DNA of 64,000 nucleotides from Caulobacter segnis (GCF_003243465.1 NZ_QFQZ01000009.1:1-64000); one strand, 5' to 3'; counted from the first letter of the stretch, positions 22,518-31,587 are shown. Notes: generated by a model not told the origin, from the sequence alone. Made by a program: numbers and translations.

Positions 22518-23684
22518 TCAGATTTCGACGGTGGCCGCGTCGTAGTCGAACAGACCCAGCGTCTCTTCGTTCTTCAGGCCGCCGAGACCGAAGGTGTCGG
22601 TCTCCTGGCCCTGCATGCGGTCGGCGTTGGCGTTCGATTCCAGCTGGATGAAGCTGGCGCGCTCGTGGCGGGCCTTCTCATAGCGGGTGAGGGCTTCATC
22701 GAGGCTCGAGGACGCGTCCAGCGCCCGCACCAGGACCACGGCGTCCTCGATGCCGGCGGCGGCGCCTTGGCCCAGGAACGGCGTCATGGCGTGGGCGGCG
22801 TCGCCCAGCAGGGTGATGTGATCGCCCACGCGCCAGGTCGGCAGCGGCTTGCGGGCGTTGATCGCCCACTTGTAGAGGCGGCTTTCGTCGATCTGGGCGA
22901 TCATCGTGTGGATGTCGGGACACCAGCCCTCGAACGCCGCCGACAGCTCGGCCTTGGTGGCGGGGATCGTCCAGCCGTCGTCCTCCCAGCCCGCCTGACG
23001 GATGAAGAAGACCAGGTTAAGGATCTCGGAATTGCGGACCGGGTAGCGCACCATCATGCGACTGGGGCCGATGTGCATGCCGGGGTTCTTGGCCAGGTCT
23101 TCGACCGTTGGCGTCACCGGGATCAGCGCCCGGTAGCAGACGTGGCCGGTGAAGTGCGGCTTGGCTTCCTCGAACAGCTTGCGCACGACGGACTTCACGC
23201 CGTCGGCGCCGATCAGCAGGTCGGCGCGGAAGGTCTCGCCGTCCTCCAAGACCAGCTCGGCGCCGCCTTCGACCGGCCCGACACGCTCGACGCGGCGACC
23301 GATGTGCAGGCGCGCGCCGGCGTCCTGCGCCGCCTTCACCAGGATCGTGTGGAGGTCCGCCCGGTGGATGTAGACATAGGGCGCGCCGTATTTCTGGCGG
23401 GCTTCGTCGCCGCGTTCGAACTGGAACAGCAGCCGGTTGTCCTGCCAGTGGCGGATCGTCTGGGCCTTGGGCTCGACGCCCGCCTTGGCCACGGCGTCGC
23501 CCAAGCCCAGGAATTGGAAGCCCTTCATGGCGTTCGGCGCAAGGGTCACGCCCGCGCCGATATCGGCCCAGGCCGGCGCGGCCTCGAAGATGTCGACGCT
23601 GTAGCCGGCTCGCGCGAGGCCGACCCCCGCCGACAGGCCGCCGATGCCGCCGCCGATGATCACGATGCTGGGCTTGGGATTCAC
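22518..23684 (-). CDS. FAD-dependent aromatic monooxygenase (salicylate/6-hydroxynicotinate hydroxylase-like)
   Basis: 388 aa from GTG 23684 with a strong GGAGG six bases upstream. Class A flavoprotein monooxygenase: GGGIGG (9-14), DG motif LIGADGVKS and GDAAHAMTPFLGQGA for FAD ribityl binding. It resembles salicylate, 3-hydroxybenzoate and 6-hydroxynicotinate hydroxylases. It probably hydroxylates the ring with NAD(P)H and O2. An operator-like site (23770-23786) lies about 90 bases upstream, at the end of the preceding gene, so it may have its own promoter. Confidence 0.92.
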   Translation of the reverse strand: MNPKPSIVIIGGGIGGLSAGVGLARAGYSVDIFEAAPAWADIGAGVTLAPNAMKGFQFLGLGDAVAKAGVEPKAQTIRHWQDNRLLFQFERGDEARQKYGAPYVYIHRADLHTILVKAAQDAGARLHIGRRVERVGPVEGGAELVLEDGETFRADLLIGADGVKSVVRKLFEEAKPHFTGHVCYRALIPVTPTVEDLAKNPGMHIGPSRMMVRYPVRNSEILNLVFFIRQAGWEDDGWTIPATKAELSAAFEGWCPDIHTMIAQIDESRLYKWAINARKPLPTWRVGDHITLLGDAAHAMTPFLGQGAAAGIEDAVVLVRALDASSSLDEALTRYEKARHERASFIQLESNANADRMQGQETDTFGLGGLKNEETLGLFDYDAATVEI

Positions 23685-23769
23685 GCGCGGCCTCCAGGCG
23701 GACTTCGAAGAGTATCGAGCCTTCGCCTGTAGAACGCGCCCGGCGAACCGGCAAAGGCCCAGATCAAGC

Positions 23770-23786
23770 TCGCCGCTAAGCGGATA
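23770..23786. promoter_or_regulatory. Island operator site 3
   Basis: TCGCCGC-TAA-GCGGATA, 12 of 14 arm positions. It overlaps the stop codon of the aldehyde dehydrogenase gene and lies 86 bases upstream of the FAD monooxygenase start. Confidence 0.5.
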
Positions 23787-25254
23787 GCTCGAGGCCGATC
23801 CCGACGTATTTCAGCTCCATGTAGTCGTCCATGCCGTACTTGGAGCCTTCGCGGCCGAGGCCCGAGGCCTTCACGCCACCGAACGGCGCGACCTCGGTGG
23901 AGATCAGGCCCTCGTTGACGCCGACCATGCCGTATTCCAGCGCCTCGCTGACCCGGAAGGCGCGCGAGAGGTTCTGAGTGTAGAGATAGGCGGCCAGGCC
24001 GAACGGCGTGTCGTTGGCGAGGCGGATCGCCTCGGCCTCGGTCTCGAACCGGAAGATCGGCGCGACCGGACCGAAGATTTCCTCGCGGAAGCAAAGAGCG
24101 TCGACCGGCGTGTCGACCAGCACGGTCGGTTGGTAGAAGAGGCCGCCGTTCGGCGCCGGCCCGCCGCCGCGCGCGACCTTGGCGCCGCGGGCGATGGCGT
24201 CATGGACGTATTCGTCGACCTTGGCGAAGGCGCTCTGGTCGACGAGCGGGCCGATGGTGACGCCGGGCTCCAGGCCGTCGCCGACCTTCAAGCTGTCGAC
24301 GGCTCGGTTCAGCGCCTCGACAAAGGCGTCGTGGATGCCCGCCTGGACCAGCAGGCGATTGGCGCAGACGCAGGTCTGGCCGCTGTTGCGGAACTTGGCC
24401 ACCAGAGCGCCGCGCGCGGCGGCCTCGGGATCGGCGTCGTCGAAGACGATGAAGGGCGCGTTGCCGCCCAGCTCCATCGAGGTCTTCTTGATGGTCGGGG
24501 CGCACTGGGCCAGCAGGGTCGCGCCGACCTCGGTCGAGCCGGTGAAGCTGAGTTTGCGGACGGTCGGGTTGCTGGTCAGCTCGCCGCCGATCGGACCCGC
24601 CGCCCCGGTGATGACGTTGCAGACGCCCGGCGGCAGACCGGCTCGCTGGGCCAGGACGCCGATGGCCAGGGCCGAGAAGGGCGTCTTGCTGGCCGGACGG
24701 ATCACGCCGGCGCAGCCCGCGGCCCAGCCGGCGCCCGCCTTGCGGGTGATCATCGCCGCCGGGAAGTTCCAGGGCGTGATGGCCGCGAAGACACCGACCG
24801 GCTCCTTGCGGACCAGGATGCGACGTTCGGCCCGGTTCTCCGGAATGATGTCGCCGTAGGCGCGCTTGGCCTCCTCGGCGAACCACTCGATGTAGCTGGC
24901 GGCGTAGCGGATCTCGCCCTGGCTCTCGACCAGCGGCTTTCCCTGCTCGGCGGTCATGATGCGCGCCAGGTCGTCGACATTGGCCAGCATAAGGTCAAAC
25001 AACCGGCGCAGGATCGCCGACCGCTCGCCGGCCGTGGTCTTGCGCCACCGGGCGAAGGCTGATTGGGCCGCGGCGATGGCCGCGCGGGTTTCCTCGACCC
25101 CAAGGTTCGGGACATGGCCGATGGCCGCGCCCGTCGAGGGGTTGGTCACCGCCAGAGTCCTGCCGTCCGCGGCGTCGATCCATTGGCCGCCGACAAGCGC
25201 CTGCTGGCGCAGAAGGTCGGGGTCGGCCAGGTTCAGCGGATTGAACACGGTCAT
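23776..25254 (-). CDS. NAD(P)-dependent aldehyde dehydrogenase (succinate-semialdehyde type)
   Basis: 492 aa. ALDH superfamily with PWNFPAAMI, FTGSTEVG, catalytic Glu in ELGGNAPF and catalytic Cys in NSGQTCVCANR. Most like the GabD (succinate semialdehyde) group. It oxidises an aldehyde, perhaps that made by the neighbouring Zn-alcohol dehydrogenase or ring cleavage. Separated from the upstream VOC gene by 74 bases that carry operator site 4. Confidence 0.93.
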   Translation of the reverse strand: MTVFNPLNLADPDLLRQQALVGGQWIDAADGRTLAVTNPSTGAAIGHVPNLGVEETRAAIAAAQSAFARWRKTTAGERSAILRRLFDLMLANVDDLARIMTAEQGKPLVESQGEIRYAASYIEWFAEEAKRAYGDIIPENRAERRILVRKEPVGVFAAITPWNFPAAMITRKAGAGWAAGCAGVIRPASKTPFSALAIGVLAQRAGLPPGVCNVITGAAGPIGGELTSNPTVRKLSFTGSTEVGATLLAQCAPTIKKTSMELGGNAPFIVFDDADPEAAARGALVAKFRNSGQTCVCANRLLVQAGIHDAFVEALNRAVDSLKVGDGLEPGVTIGPLVDQSAFAKVDEYVHDAIARGAKVARGGGPAPNGGLFYQPTVLVDTPVDALCFREEIFGPVAPIFRFETEAEAIRLANDTPFGLAAYLYTQNLSRAFRVSEALEYGMVGVNEGLISTEVAPFGGVKASGLGREGSKYGMDDYMELKYVGIGLELSA

Positions 25255-25328
25255 GGCGGCGGCTCCCTCGTCGTTGGAGGCGAACCGTTACCGGTCGTGA
25301 CGGGCGCGGAGCGAACGCGCGCGCGGCT

Positions 25329-25345
25329 TCACCGCTGAGCGGATA
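25329..25345. promoter_or_regulatory. Island operator site 4
   Basis: TCACCGC-TGA-GCGGATA, 12 of 14 arm positions. It overlaps the stop of the VOC gene, 74 bases upstream of the aldehyde dehydrogenase start. Same placement as site 3. Confidence 0.5.
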
Positions 25346-25835
25346 GCGGCTCGCTGGTCAGGTTCTGATCGGCCGGATCGCGCTCGATCAGATTGACGAT
25401 CACGCCGTCCGGGTCGCGAAGACTGATCTCGACCTGGGCGCGGTGGGGAAGGCGGAAGACGTGCTTTGGGCCAACCCAGGTCGCTCCGGCGGCCGTCAGC
25501 CGGGAGACGGTGTCGTCCAGGCCGGCGGTGTAGAAGATCAACGCTGCCTCGCCGATCCGCGCGGCGCCGCTCGCGGCGGGTATCACCTCGGCCTCGTGCC
25601 GGGAATCCAGCTGGAACAGGCCGACCATGCCGAAGTTCGAGCCGTCGGCCTTCAGGATGCGGACCGGATAGGGCCAATGCAGATCAAAGCCGATCAACGC
25701 GCTGGCGGAGGGATCCTCCAGCAGGCCTTCGTAATAGACCGTGGTCAGCCCCAGCGCGCCGTAGAAGGCCGTGGAGCGCTCAAGATCGCGAACGAACAGC
25801 GTGGCCCTGATCAGGGCCGAACAGGCTGGGGTCAT
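25329..25835 (-). CDS. VOC (glyoxalase/dioxygenase) superfamily protein
   Basis: 168 aa, two VOC half-modules: RATLFVRDLERSTAFYGALGL at the N-terminus and IFYTAGLDDTVSRLTAAG...LRDPDGVIVNLIER at the C-terminus. The family includes extradiol dioxygenases, glyoxalases and epimerases. The last Glu (LIER) is a typical metal ligand; the partner His ligand is not obvious. It might catalyse ring cleavage or isomerisation in this pathway. Confidence 0.85.
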   Translation of the reverse strand: MTPACSALIRATLFVRDLERSTAFYGALGLTTVYYEGLLEDPSASALIGFDLHWPYPVRILKADGSNFGMVGLFQLDSRHEAEVIPAASGAARIGEAALIFYTAGLDDTVSRLTAAGATWVGPKHVFRLPHRAQVEISLRDPDGVIVNLIERDPADQNLTSEPLSAQR

Positions 25836-25850
25836 GGCTGCATCCGTCTT

Positions 25851-26990
25851 TCAGGCGCCGTGCGGCAGCAGGATCTGGCGGATGGCCGAGCCGTCCTCCA
25901 GGGCGTCCAGCAGGCGGTTGATGTCCGAAAGAGGGCTTTGCGAGGTGAGCAGGTGCTCGACCGGCAGCCGGCCGGCTTTCCAGAGGCGGATGTACTTGGG
26001 AATGTCGCGCGCCGGCACGGCCGAGCCCATGTAGCTGCCGATCAGGGTCTTGCCTTCCGCCACCAGCGATACGGCGGGGAAGCTCAGCATGTCGGCCGGA
26101 TTGGGCAGGCCGACGGTGACGATCCGCGCGCCGCGGCGGCCGGCGGCGTAGGCGGCCAGCAGAACGGCGGCCTTGCCGGCGGTCTCGATCACGACGTCCG
26201 CGCCGCGCGGTAGCACCGACTTGATCCCCGCTTCAGCCTCGGCCGGGGCGAAGGCCGCCGCGGCGCCGAGCTTCAGGGCCAGTTCGCGCTTGGCGGGGAC
26301 GGGGTCGATCGCGATCACCGGGCTGGCGCCGCTGGCGACCGCGCCCAGCAGGGCCGACAGGCCGACGCCGCCCAGGCCGTAGACCACGACGCTCTCGCCG
26401 GGTTGGACCTTGGCGCTGTTCATCACCGCGCCGACGCCGGTCAGCACCGCGCAGCCGAACAGGGCGGCGATCTCGGGTGGTACGTCGCTGTCGATCTTCA
26501 CCGCCGAGCGGCGGTCGACCACGGCGTATTCGGCGAAGCCCGAGACGCCCAGGTGATGCTTGATCGGCGTGTCGCCCTCGCGCAGCCGCGAGCCGCCGCG
26601 CAGCATGCGGCCCTCGCCATTGGCGCGCGAGCCGGGTCCGCAGAGATAGCTCTCGCCCGCGACGCAGTCCTCGCACTCGCCGCAGGCCGGCAGGAACGCC
26701 ATGACCACGCGGTCGCCGACCTTGAACGCCGGGTCATCGGCCGAGCCCAGGACCTCGACGATTCCCGTCGCCTCGTGGCCCAGGGCCATCGGCATCGGGC
26801 GCGGACGATCGCCGTTCACGACCGACAGGTCGCTGTGGCACAGGCCGGCGGCGTCGATGCGGATGAGCAGCTCGCCAGGGCCCGGGGGATCCAGCGTCAG
26901 CTCGGCGACCCGCAGCGGCGCGGAGTCGCGATAGGGGCGGGCGCAGCAGCCGCAGGCGTCCAGAACCAGCGCACGGATGGTCTTGGTCAT
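25851..26990 (-). CDS. Zn-dependent alcohol dehydrogenase (MDR family)
   Basis: 379 aa from ATG 26990, overlapping the upstream stop (ATGA). Catalytic zinc site LCHSD and GHEATG. Structural zinc loop with Cys at CGECEDC...C (about 108-120). Rossmann GLGGVG near 203. It oxidises or reduces a pathway alcohol/aldehyde with NAD(P). Probably co-translated with the lyase. Confidence 0.93.
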   Translation of the reverse strand: MTKTIRALVLDACGCCARPYRDSAPLRVAELTLDPPGPGELLIRIDAAGLCHSDLSVVNGDRPRPMPMALGHEATGIVEVLGSADDPAFKVGDRVVMAFLPACGECEDCVAGESYLCGPGSRANGEGRMLRGGSRLREGDTPIKHHLGVSGFAEYAVVDRRSAVKIDSDVPPEIAALFGCAVLTGVGAVMNSAKVQPGESVVVYGLGGVGLSALLGAVASGASPVIAIDPVPAKRELALKLGAAAAFAPAEAEAGIKSVLPRGADVVIETAGKAAVLLAAYAAGRRGARIVTVGLPNPADMLSFPAVSLVAEGKTLIGSYMGSAVPARDIPKYIRLWKAGRLPVEHLLTSQSPLSDINRLLDALEDGSAIRQILLPHGA

Positions 26991-27850
26991 TGCTTGCCGC
27001 CCCACTTCTCTTCGAACGCCCAGACGTCCTTGAAGCCGATAAGCTCGCAGAAGGCCTTGAAGTTGAACATGGGCATGTCGGCCGGCTCGCCGTCGCCCTC
27101 GTCACGCAGCTTGACCAGGGCCTGCTCGATGGCCGAGGCGGCGATCAGGCTGGTCAGAGAAGGATAGATGGCGAAGGCGAAGCCGATGTCGGCCAGCACG
27201 TCGCCCTTCAGCACCGGCGTCAGGCCGCCATTGGCCATGTTGGCCATGACCGGCTTGCCGAAGGTCTCGCAAGCCTTTCGCATCTCCTCTTCGCTGGTCA
27301 GGGCCTCGGGGAAGAGGACGTCGGCGCCGGCTTCGGCATAGGCCTCCAAGCGGCGCAGCGTCCCATCCAGGCCTTCCGATTGACGAGCGTCGGTACGGGC
27401 GACGATCAGCATGTCCTGGCGGGCGTCCTTGGCGACCTTGATCTTGTCGACCATGTCCTGGGTGGAGATCAGGCGCTTGAAGGGCGTGTGGCCGCACTTC
27501 TTGGGGAACTCCTGGTCCTCCAGCTGGATGGCGCTGACGCCGGCGGCCTCATACCCCTTGACCGTGTGATGGACGTTCAGCAGCCCGCCATAGCCAGTGT
27601 CGGCGTCGGCGATCAGCGCGGCCTTGCTCGTGCGAGCCACGGTCGCCATCCGATCCAGCATCTGGGTGTAGGTGGCGATGCCCGCGTCCGGCAGCCCATA
27701 GGCGGAGGCGGTCAGCCAGTAGCCCGTGCCATAGACGATGTCGAAGCCGACCCGGTCGGCCATCACCGCGGCGATCATGTCGTGGACACCCGGCACGACG
27801 AAGAACTTGCCGGCGGCGAGCTTCTGCTTGAGGACGGCGGTCTTGCTCAT
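26987..27850 (-). CDS. Isocitrate lyase/PEP mutase superfamily C-C lyase
   Basis: 287 aa from ATG 27850 (MSKTAVLKQKL), GGAGA upstream, ATGA overlap with the LeuD-type gene. Superfamily hallmarks: YGTGYWLTA, DADTGYGG metal site, LEDQEFPKKCGH catalytic loop with Cys, ARTDAR. Members cleave 2-methylisocitrate, 2,3-dimethylmalate, oxaloacetate or petal-death substrates. The LeuCD-type hydro-lyase directly upstream favours a 2-hydroxy-dicarboxylate (dimethylmalate- or citramalate-like) substrate giving pyruvate plus an acid. Confidence 0.92.
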   Translation of the reverse strand: MSKTAVLKQKLAAGKFFVVPGVHDMIAAVMADRVGFDIVYGTGYWLTASAYGLPDAGIATYTQMLDRMATVARTSKAALIADADTGYGGLLNVHHTVKGYEAAGVSAIQLEDQEFPKKCGHTPFKRLISTQDMVDKIKVAKDARQDMLIVARTDARQSEGLDGTLRRLEAYAEAGADVLFPEALTSEEEMRKACETFGKPVMANMANGGLTPVLKGDVLADIGFAFAIYPSLTSLIAASAIEQALVKLRDEGDGEPADMPMFNFKAFCELIGFKDVWAFEEKWGGKQ

Positions 27851-28446
27851 GGATGGTCTCCAGGGAACAGCCACGGCTCGGCGACGCGCCGGCGGGCTTC
27901 GAAAGCTTCGATGTCGGCCCGGTGCAGGGCCTTGATGCGGGCGATGTCGTCCCAGCCGTTCAGCAGGGCTTCGCGCACGGCGGGATTGACCGAGAACGGC
28001 GCGGCCACGCCGTCGGCGACGGCCAGGGTCTGGGCGCGCAGATCGACTTGCAGGAGGGCGCCGCTCTCCAGGCCGTAGGGGAGGCCCTCGGCCTCATCCA
28101 TGCGGATGGCCAGCACGCCGTTCTTGGCGCAGTTGGACTGGAAGATTTCGCCGAAGCTGGGAGCGATCACGACCTTCACGCCGGCTTCCTTCAGCGCCCA
28201 GACCGCCTGCTCGCGGCTGGACCCGCAACCGAAGTTCGGACCGGCGACCAGGATCGGCGCGCCGCTGGCGAGGGCGGCGAACATCGGCGCGTAGTCGGGC
28301 GCGTCCTGCTTGTCGTGAAAGGCCAGCTTGCCCAGGCCGTCGCGCGTGGTGATCAGCAGGAAGCGGGCGGGGTAAATAATGTCGGTGTCGACATTGGCGG
28401 CCGGTAGGCGCGCGATCGGACCTTCGACGACTTCGATCTTGTCCAT
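27847..28446 (-). CDS. LeuD-type hydro-lyase small subunit
   Basis: 199 aa from ATG 28446, which gives the usual family N-terminus MDKIEVVEGPIARLPAANVDTD. NFGCGSSREQAVWAL and the swivelling-domain fold are those of the isopropylmalate/dimethylmalate/maleate hydratase small subunit. With the adjacent LeuC-type subunit it should form a [4Fe-4S] hydro-lyase. The context is catabolic, so leucine biosynthesis is unlikely. Confidence 0.93.
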   Translation of the reverse strand: MDKIEVVEGPIARLPAANVDTDIIYPARFLLITTRDGLGKLAFHDKQDAPDYAPMFAALASGAPILVAGPNFGCGSSREQAVWALKEAGVKVVIAPSFGEIFQSNCAKNGVLAIRMDEAEGLPYGLESGALLQVDLRAQTLAVADGVAAPFSVNPAVREALLNGWDDIARIKALHRADIEAFEARRRVAEPWLFPGDHP

Positions 28447-28450
28447 GGCT

Positions 28451-29884
28451 TTAGAGGCTCCGGACATCGACCAGGCGGCCGGCCAGGGCGGCGGCGGCGG
28501 CCATGGCCGGGCTGACGAGGTGGGTGCGGGCGCCTGCGCCCTGGCGGCCCTCGAAGTTGCGGTTCGAGGTGGAGGCGCAGCGGGCGCCGGCCGGCAGCCG
28601 GTCGTCGTTCATCGCCACGCACAGCGAGCAGCCGGCGTGCCGCCACTGAAAGCCAGCGTCGAGAAACACCCTGTCCAGGCCCTCGGCCTCGGCCTGCTTC
28701 TTCACCGCCGTGGAGCCGGGGACAACCAGGGCGGTCACGCCGGCGGCGACCTTGCCGGTGGCGGCGATGGCGGCGGCGGCGCGGAGGTCTTCAAGGCGCC
28801 CGTTGGTGCAACTGCCGATGAAGACGGTGTCGATGGCGATGTCCGTCAGTTTCGCGCCGGGTTCCAGGCCCATGTAGCCCAGGGCCGAGGCCAGCTGGTC
28901 GCGCGCCGGACCCGCCGGAAGATCGGCGGGCGAGGGCACGTGGCCGTCGATCGGGAAGGTCTGGTCGGGGCTGACGCCATAGCTGACCTGAGGCGCGATC
29001 GTCGCCGCGTCGATCTCGACCTCACGATCGAACACGGCGCCGGGGTCGCTGGGCAGGGTGCGCCAGTGGGCCACGGCGGCGTCCCACGCCGCGCCGCTCG
29101 GGGCGCGCGGGCGGCCCTTGAGATAGGCGAAGGTCGTCTTGTCCGGCGCGACCAAGCCCACCCGGGCGCCGGCCTCGATGGTCATGTTGCAGAGGGTCAT
29201 GCGGCCCTCCATCGAAAGGCTCCGCACGGCCTCGCCGGCATATTCGATCGCATAGCCGACGCCGCCGGCCGAGCCGATCCTCGCGATCAAGGCCAGCGCC
29301 ATGTCCTTGGCCGTCACGTGGCGGGGGAGGGCGCCCTTGAACATGACGCGCATCGTCTTGGCCTTGGTCTGCCAAAGGCTTTGCACCGCCATGACGACAC
29401 CGCACTCGCTGGCGCCTATGCCGAAGGCCAGCGCCCCGAACGCGCCGTGGGTGGCGGTGTGGCTGTCGCCGCAGACCAGGGTCAGGCCCGGCAGGGTGAA
29501 GCCCTGCTCGGGGCTGATCACGTGGACAATGCCTTGACGCTCGCCGTCCAAGGCCAGGTGCTCGAGCCCGAACTCGGCGCAGTTGGCGGCCAGCAGGGCG
29601 ACCTGGGCCCTTGCCTGCGGATCGGCGATGAGCCCGCCGCGCGCCTGTGTCGGCACCGCGTGATCGGCCACGGCCAGGTGTGTTTCCGGCCGCCAGACGG
29701 GCGAGCCCGTCTTCCGCAGCGTCTCGAACGATTGCGGCGTGCTGACCTCGTGCAAGAGATGGCGATCGATATAGAGGAGGGTCTGGCCGTCGTCGCCCTG
29801 GGCCACCACGTGGGCGGCCCAGAGCTTGTCGTACAGCGTCGCCGGCCCGTTCACCGACGAGCCGGGCGTCGACGCCTGGCTCAT
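28451..29884 (-). CDS. LeuC-type hydro-lyase large subunit
   Basis: 477 aa. Aconitase-superfamily large subunit with HLLHEVSTPQSFE, VCGDSHTATHGAFGALAFG, iron-sulfur Cys in GSCTNGR and GCSLC (about 405-408). It hydrates or dehydrates a substituted malate/maleate with the small subunit. The ATG overlaps the stop of the upstream FAD monooxygenase (ATGA). Similar LeuCD pairs act in maleate, citraconate and 2,3-dimethylmalate pathways. Confidence 0.94.
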   Translation of the reverse strand: MSQASTPGSSVNGPATLYDKLWAAHVVAQGDDGQTLLYIDRHLLHEVSTPQSFETLRKTGSPVWRPETHLAVADHAVPTQARGGLIADPQARAQVALLAANCAEFGLEHLALDGERQGIVHVISPEQGFTLPGLTLVCGDSHTATHGAFGALAFGIGASECGVVMAVQSLWQTKAKTMRVMFKGALPRHVTAKDMALALIARIGSAGGVGYAIEYAGEAVRSLSMEGRMTLCNMTIEAGARVGLVAPDKTTFAYLKGRPRAPSGAAWDAAVAHWRTLPSDPGAVFDREVEIDAATIAPQVSYGVSPDQTFPIDGHVPSPADLPAGPARDQLASALGYMGLEPGAKLTDIAIDTVFIGSCTNGRLEDLRAAAAIAATGKVAAGVTALVVPGSTAVKKQAEAEGLDRVFLDAGFQWRHAGCSLCVAMNDDRLPAGARCASTSNRNFEGRQGAGARTHLVSPAMAAAAALAGRLVDVRSL

Positions 29885-31083
29885 GGGATGGCGGCCTCGC
29901 GCTCCAGGCTCGAAAGCATGGCCTGCTTTTTCAGGTAGGCGCGGCGAGCCTCGGTGTCGGCGAGAAGCCCGGAAAGCTCCTGTTCCATGGCCGTGACGTC
30001 GCCGGTGGCCGACTCCATCGTCTGCTTGTTCTTGATCGTCTGGGCCTGGACGAACTCCAGCATCACCGTCCGGCGCTGGCGTTCGTAGCGGTCGAGCAGG
30101 GCGTCGGCGTCGCCGCCGTCCTTGTAGATCTCGATCAGCTTGCCGGTGACGTTCCAGGCGTCATGTACGCCGGAGTTCATGCCGAAGCCGCCCAGCGGAT
30201 TGTTCAGGTGCGCGGCGTCGCCGGCCAGCATGACGCGGCCTTGGCGATAGCGTTCGGCCACCCGCTGGTGGACGCGGTAAATCGTGCGGTGGGCGGTCCG
30301 CACGGATGGGGCCTTTTCCGGGCCGATCAGGCGCGAGAAGATGGCTGTCTTGTTGTCCTCGCTGAGGATCTGTTCGTCGCTGCTTTCGTCTGGCACGGGC
30401 ACCAGCACGCGCCAGAAGGTCGGCACCTTCAGGATCACGCACCACTCGTCAGGGTCGGCCACATAGTTGACCGTTGCGAGGTTCGGGATCTCGTTCTCGA
30501 GCGGATGATCCGTCGAGAGAGTCAGGAACTTCTCCGGATAGGTGAAGCCCTCGAACGGGATCTGCAGCCACTTGCGGACGATCGAATTGGCCCCGTCGGC
30601 GCCGATCATGTAGTCGGCGCGCCAGGTCTCGATGTCGAACGGCGTCTCGAAATGCGCCGTAACGCCCTCGTCGTCCTGGGTGAAGTTGATCAGGCGGCGC
30701 TGGAACAGCATCTGCGCGTTCGGCAGCTTCTCCAGCAGCGGGGTGATCAGGCGGGTGACCTTGAACTGCTCGCACTGCAGCCGGTACGGATACGGCGTCA
30801 TGTCGGCGATCTCGGCCATATCGAAGGCCAGGACGTTGCCCGTGCGCCGGTTGCGGTAGTTGTAGACGGGCGCCCGCAAGCCTTGCGCGTCCAGGGTCTG
30901 AAGCAGGCCCAGTTCGTTCAGCATCGACAGGGTCGGCGGGTGCAGGGTCGAGGCGCGCATGTCCTCGCGCGGGAAGGCGTCGGCCTCCACCAGCGCCACC
31001 TCCAGCCCGGCCAGGGCCAGGCGGTAGGCGGCGATCGCGCCGACAGGGCCTGCGCCCACAACGAGAATCTTGGTCCGCTTCAT
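29881..31083 (-). CDS. FAD-dependent monooxygenase (MhpA/MHPCO-like)
   Basis: 400 aa. Class A flavoprotein monooxygenase: VGAGPVGAIAA (9-19), MIGADGANSIVRKW and GDAAHLNNPLGGFGMNSGVHDAWN, closer to the MhpA/PheA group than to the salicylate-hydroxylase-like paralogue 7 kb downstream. Together they could perform sequential ring hydroxylations or an oxygenative ring opening. Confidence 0.92.
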   Translation of the reverse strand: MKRTKILVVGAGPVGAIAAYRLALAGLEVALVEADAFPREDMRASTLHPPTLSMLNELGLLQTLDAQGLRAPVYNYRNRRTGNVLAFDMAEIADMTPYPYRLQCEQFKVTRLITPLLEKLPNAQMLFQRRLINFTQDDEGVTAHFETPFDIETWRADYMIGADGANSIVRKWLQIPFEGFTYPEKFLTLSTDHPLENEIPNLATVNYVADPDEWCVILKVPTFWRVLVPVPDESSDEQILSEDNKTAIFSRLIGPEKAPSVRTAHRTIYRVHQRVAERYRQGRVMLAGDAAHLNNPLGGFGMNSGVHDAWNVTGKLIEIYKDGGDADALLDRYERQRRTVMLEFVQAQTIKNKQTMESATGDVTAMEQELSGLLADTEARRAYLKKQAMLSSLEREAAIP

Positions 31084-31118
31084 CAGGAATAATCGCTTTC
31101 GAATGATCGGGCTTGCGG

Positions 31119-31424
31119 TTAGGCGGTCAGCAGGCGGATGGCGACGGCGGCCGCGCCCTTCCGGTGCTCGCAGGCCGCGCGGTACTCAGGGCTGGCGATG
31201 TAGGCCTTGGCGTCCTCGACGCAGGGGAAGCGGGTGACGACCACGCGTTGGCCCACGGCGATGTCGCCTTCGAGCACTTCGGTCACCGCGCCCTTGACCA
31301 CCGGCTCGCCGCCAAAGCGCTCTGCGAGACCCGCGATCCCCTTGGCGTAAAGGGCGAAGCGTTCGGCGTCGGTGATGTCGACGGTCGCGACGATGTAAGC
31401 GCTCAAGACCCTGCTCCCAGCCAT
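31119..31424 (-). CDS. DUF1330 family small protein
   Basis: 101 aa from ATG 31424. SAYIVATVDITDAERFALYAKGIAGL...GGEPVV...VVTRFPCVEDAKAYIASPEY is a clear DUF1330 (dimeric ferredoxin-like) pattern. Function unknown; such proteins are common in aromatic catabolic operons, possibly as isomerase or accessory subunits. First gene of the long minus-strand operon. Confidence 0.85.
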   Translation of the reverse strand: MAGSRVLSAYIVATVDITDAERFALYAKGIAGLAERFGGEPVVKGAVTEVLEGDIAVGQRVVVTRFPCVEDAKAYIASPEYRAACEHRKGAAAVAIRLLTA

Positions 31425-31480
31425 GTTCAGCACCCTAAGAACAACGGGCCGGATGGAAGGCGGGGACCGGATTTGGCGAC

Positions 31481-31497
31481 TGATCGCAGGGCGGTCA
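31481..31497. promoter_or_regulatory. Island operator site 16 (weak)
   Basis: TGATCGC-AGG-GCGGTCA, only 9 of 14 arm positions, midway between the divergent DUF1330 and decarboxylase/isomerase genes. Confidence 0.25.
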
Positions 31498-31587
31498 CGG
31501 TCCAGTGGAGCCGTTTTGGCGGCGCTGTCAGCGGCTAGCTATGCCCTCGCTGGACCGCAGCCACTGTCACCACTGAAGGAGTGGAAA

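Noticed and set aside
27847..29884. LeuC/LeuD as leucine biosynthesis genes
   Set aside because: They are translationally coupled to a catabolic FAD monooxygenase and an ICL-type lyase, with no leuA or leuB nearby.
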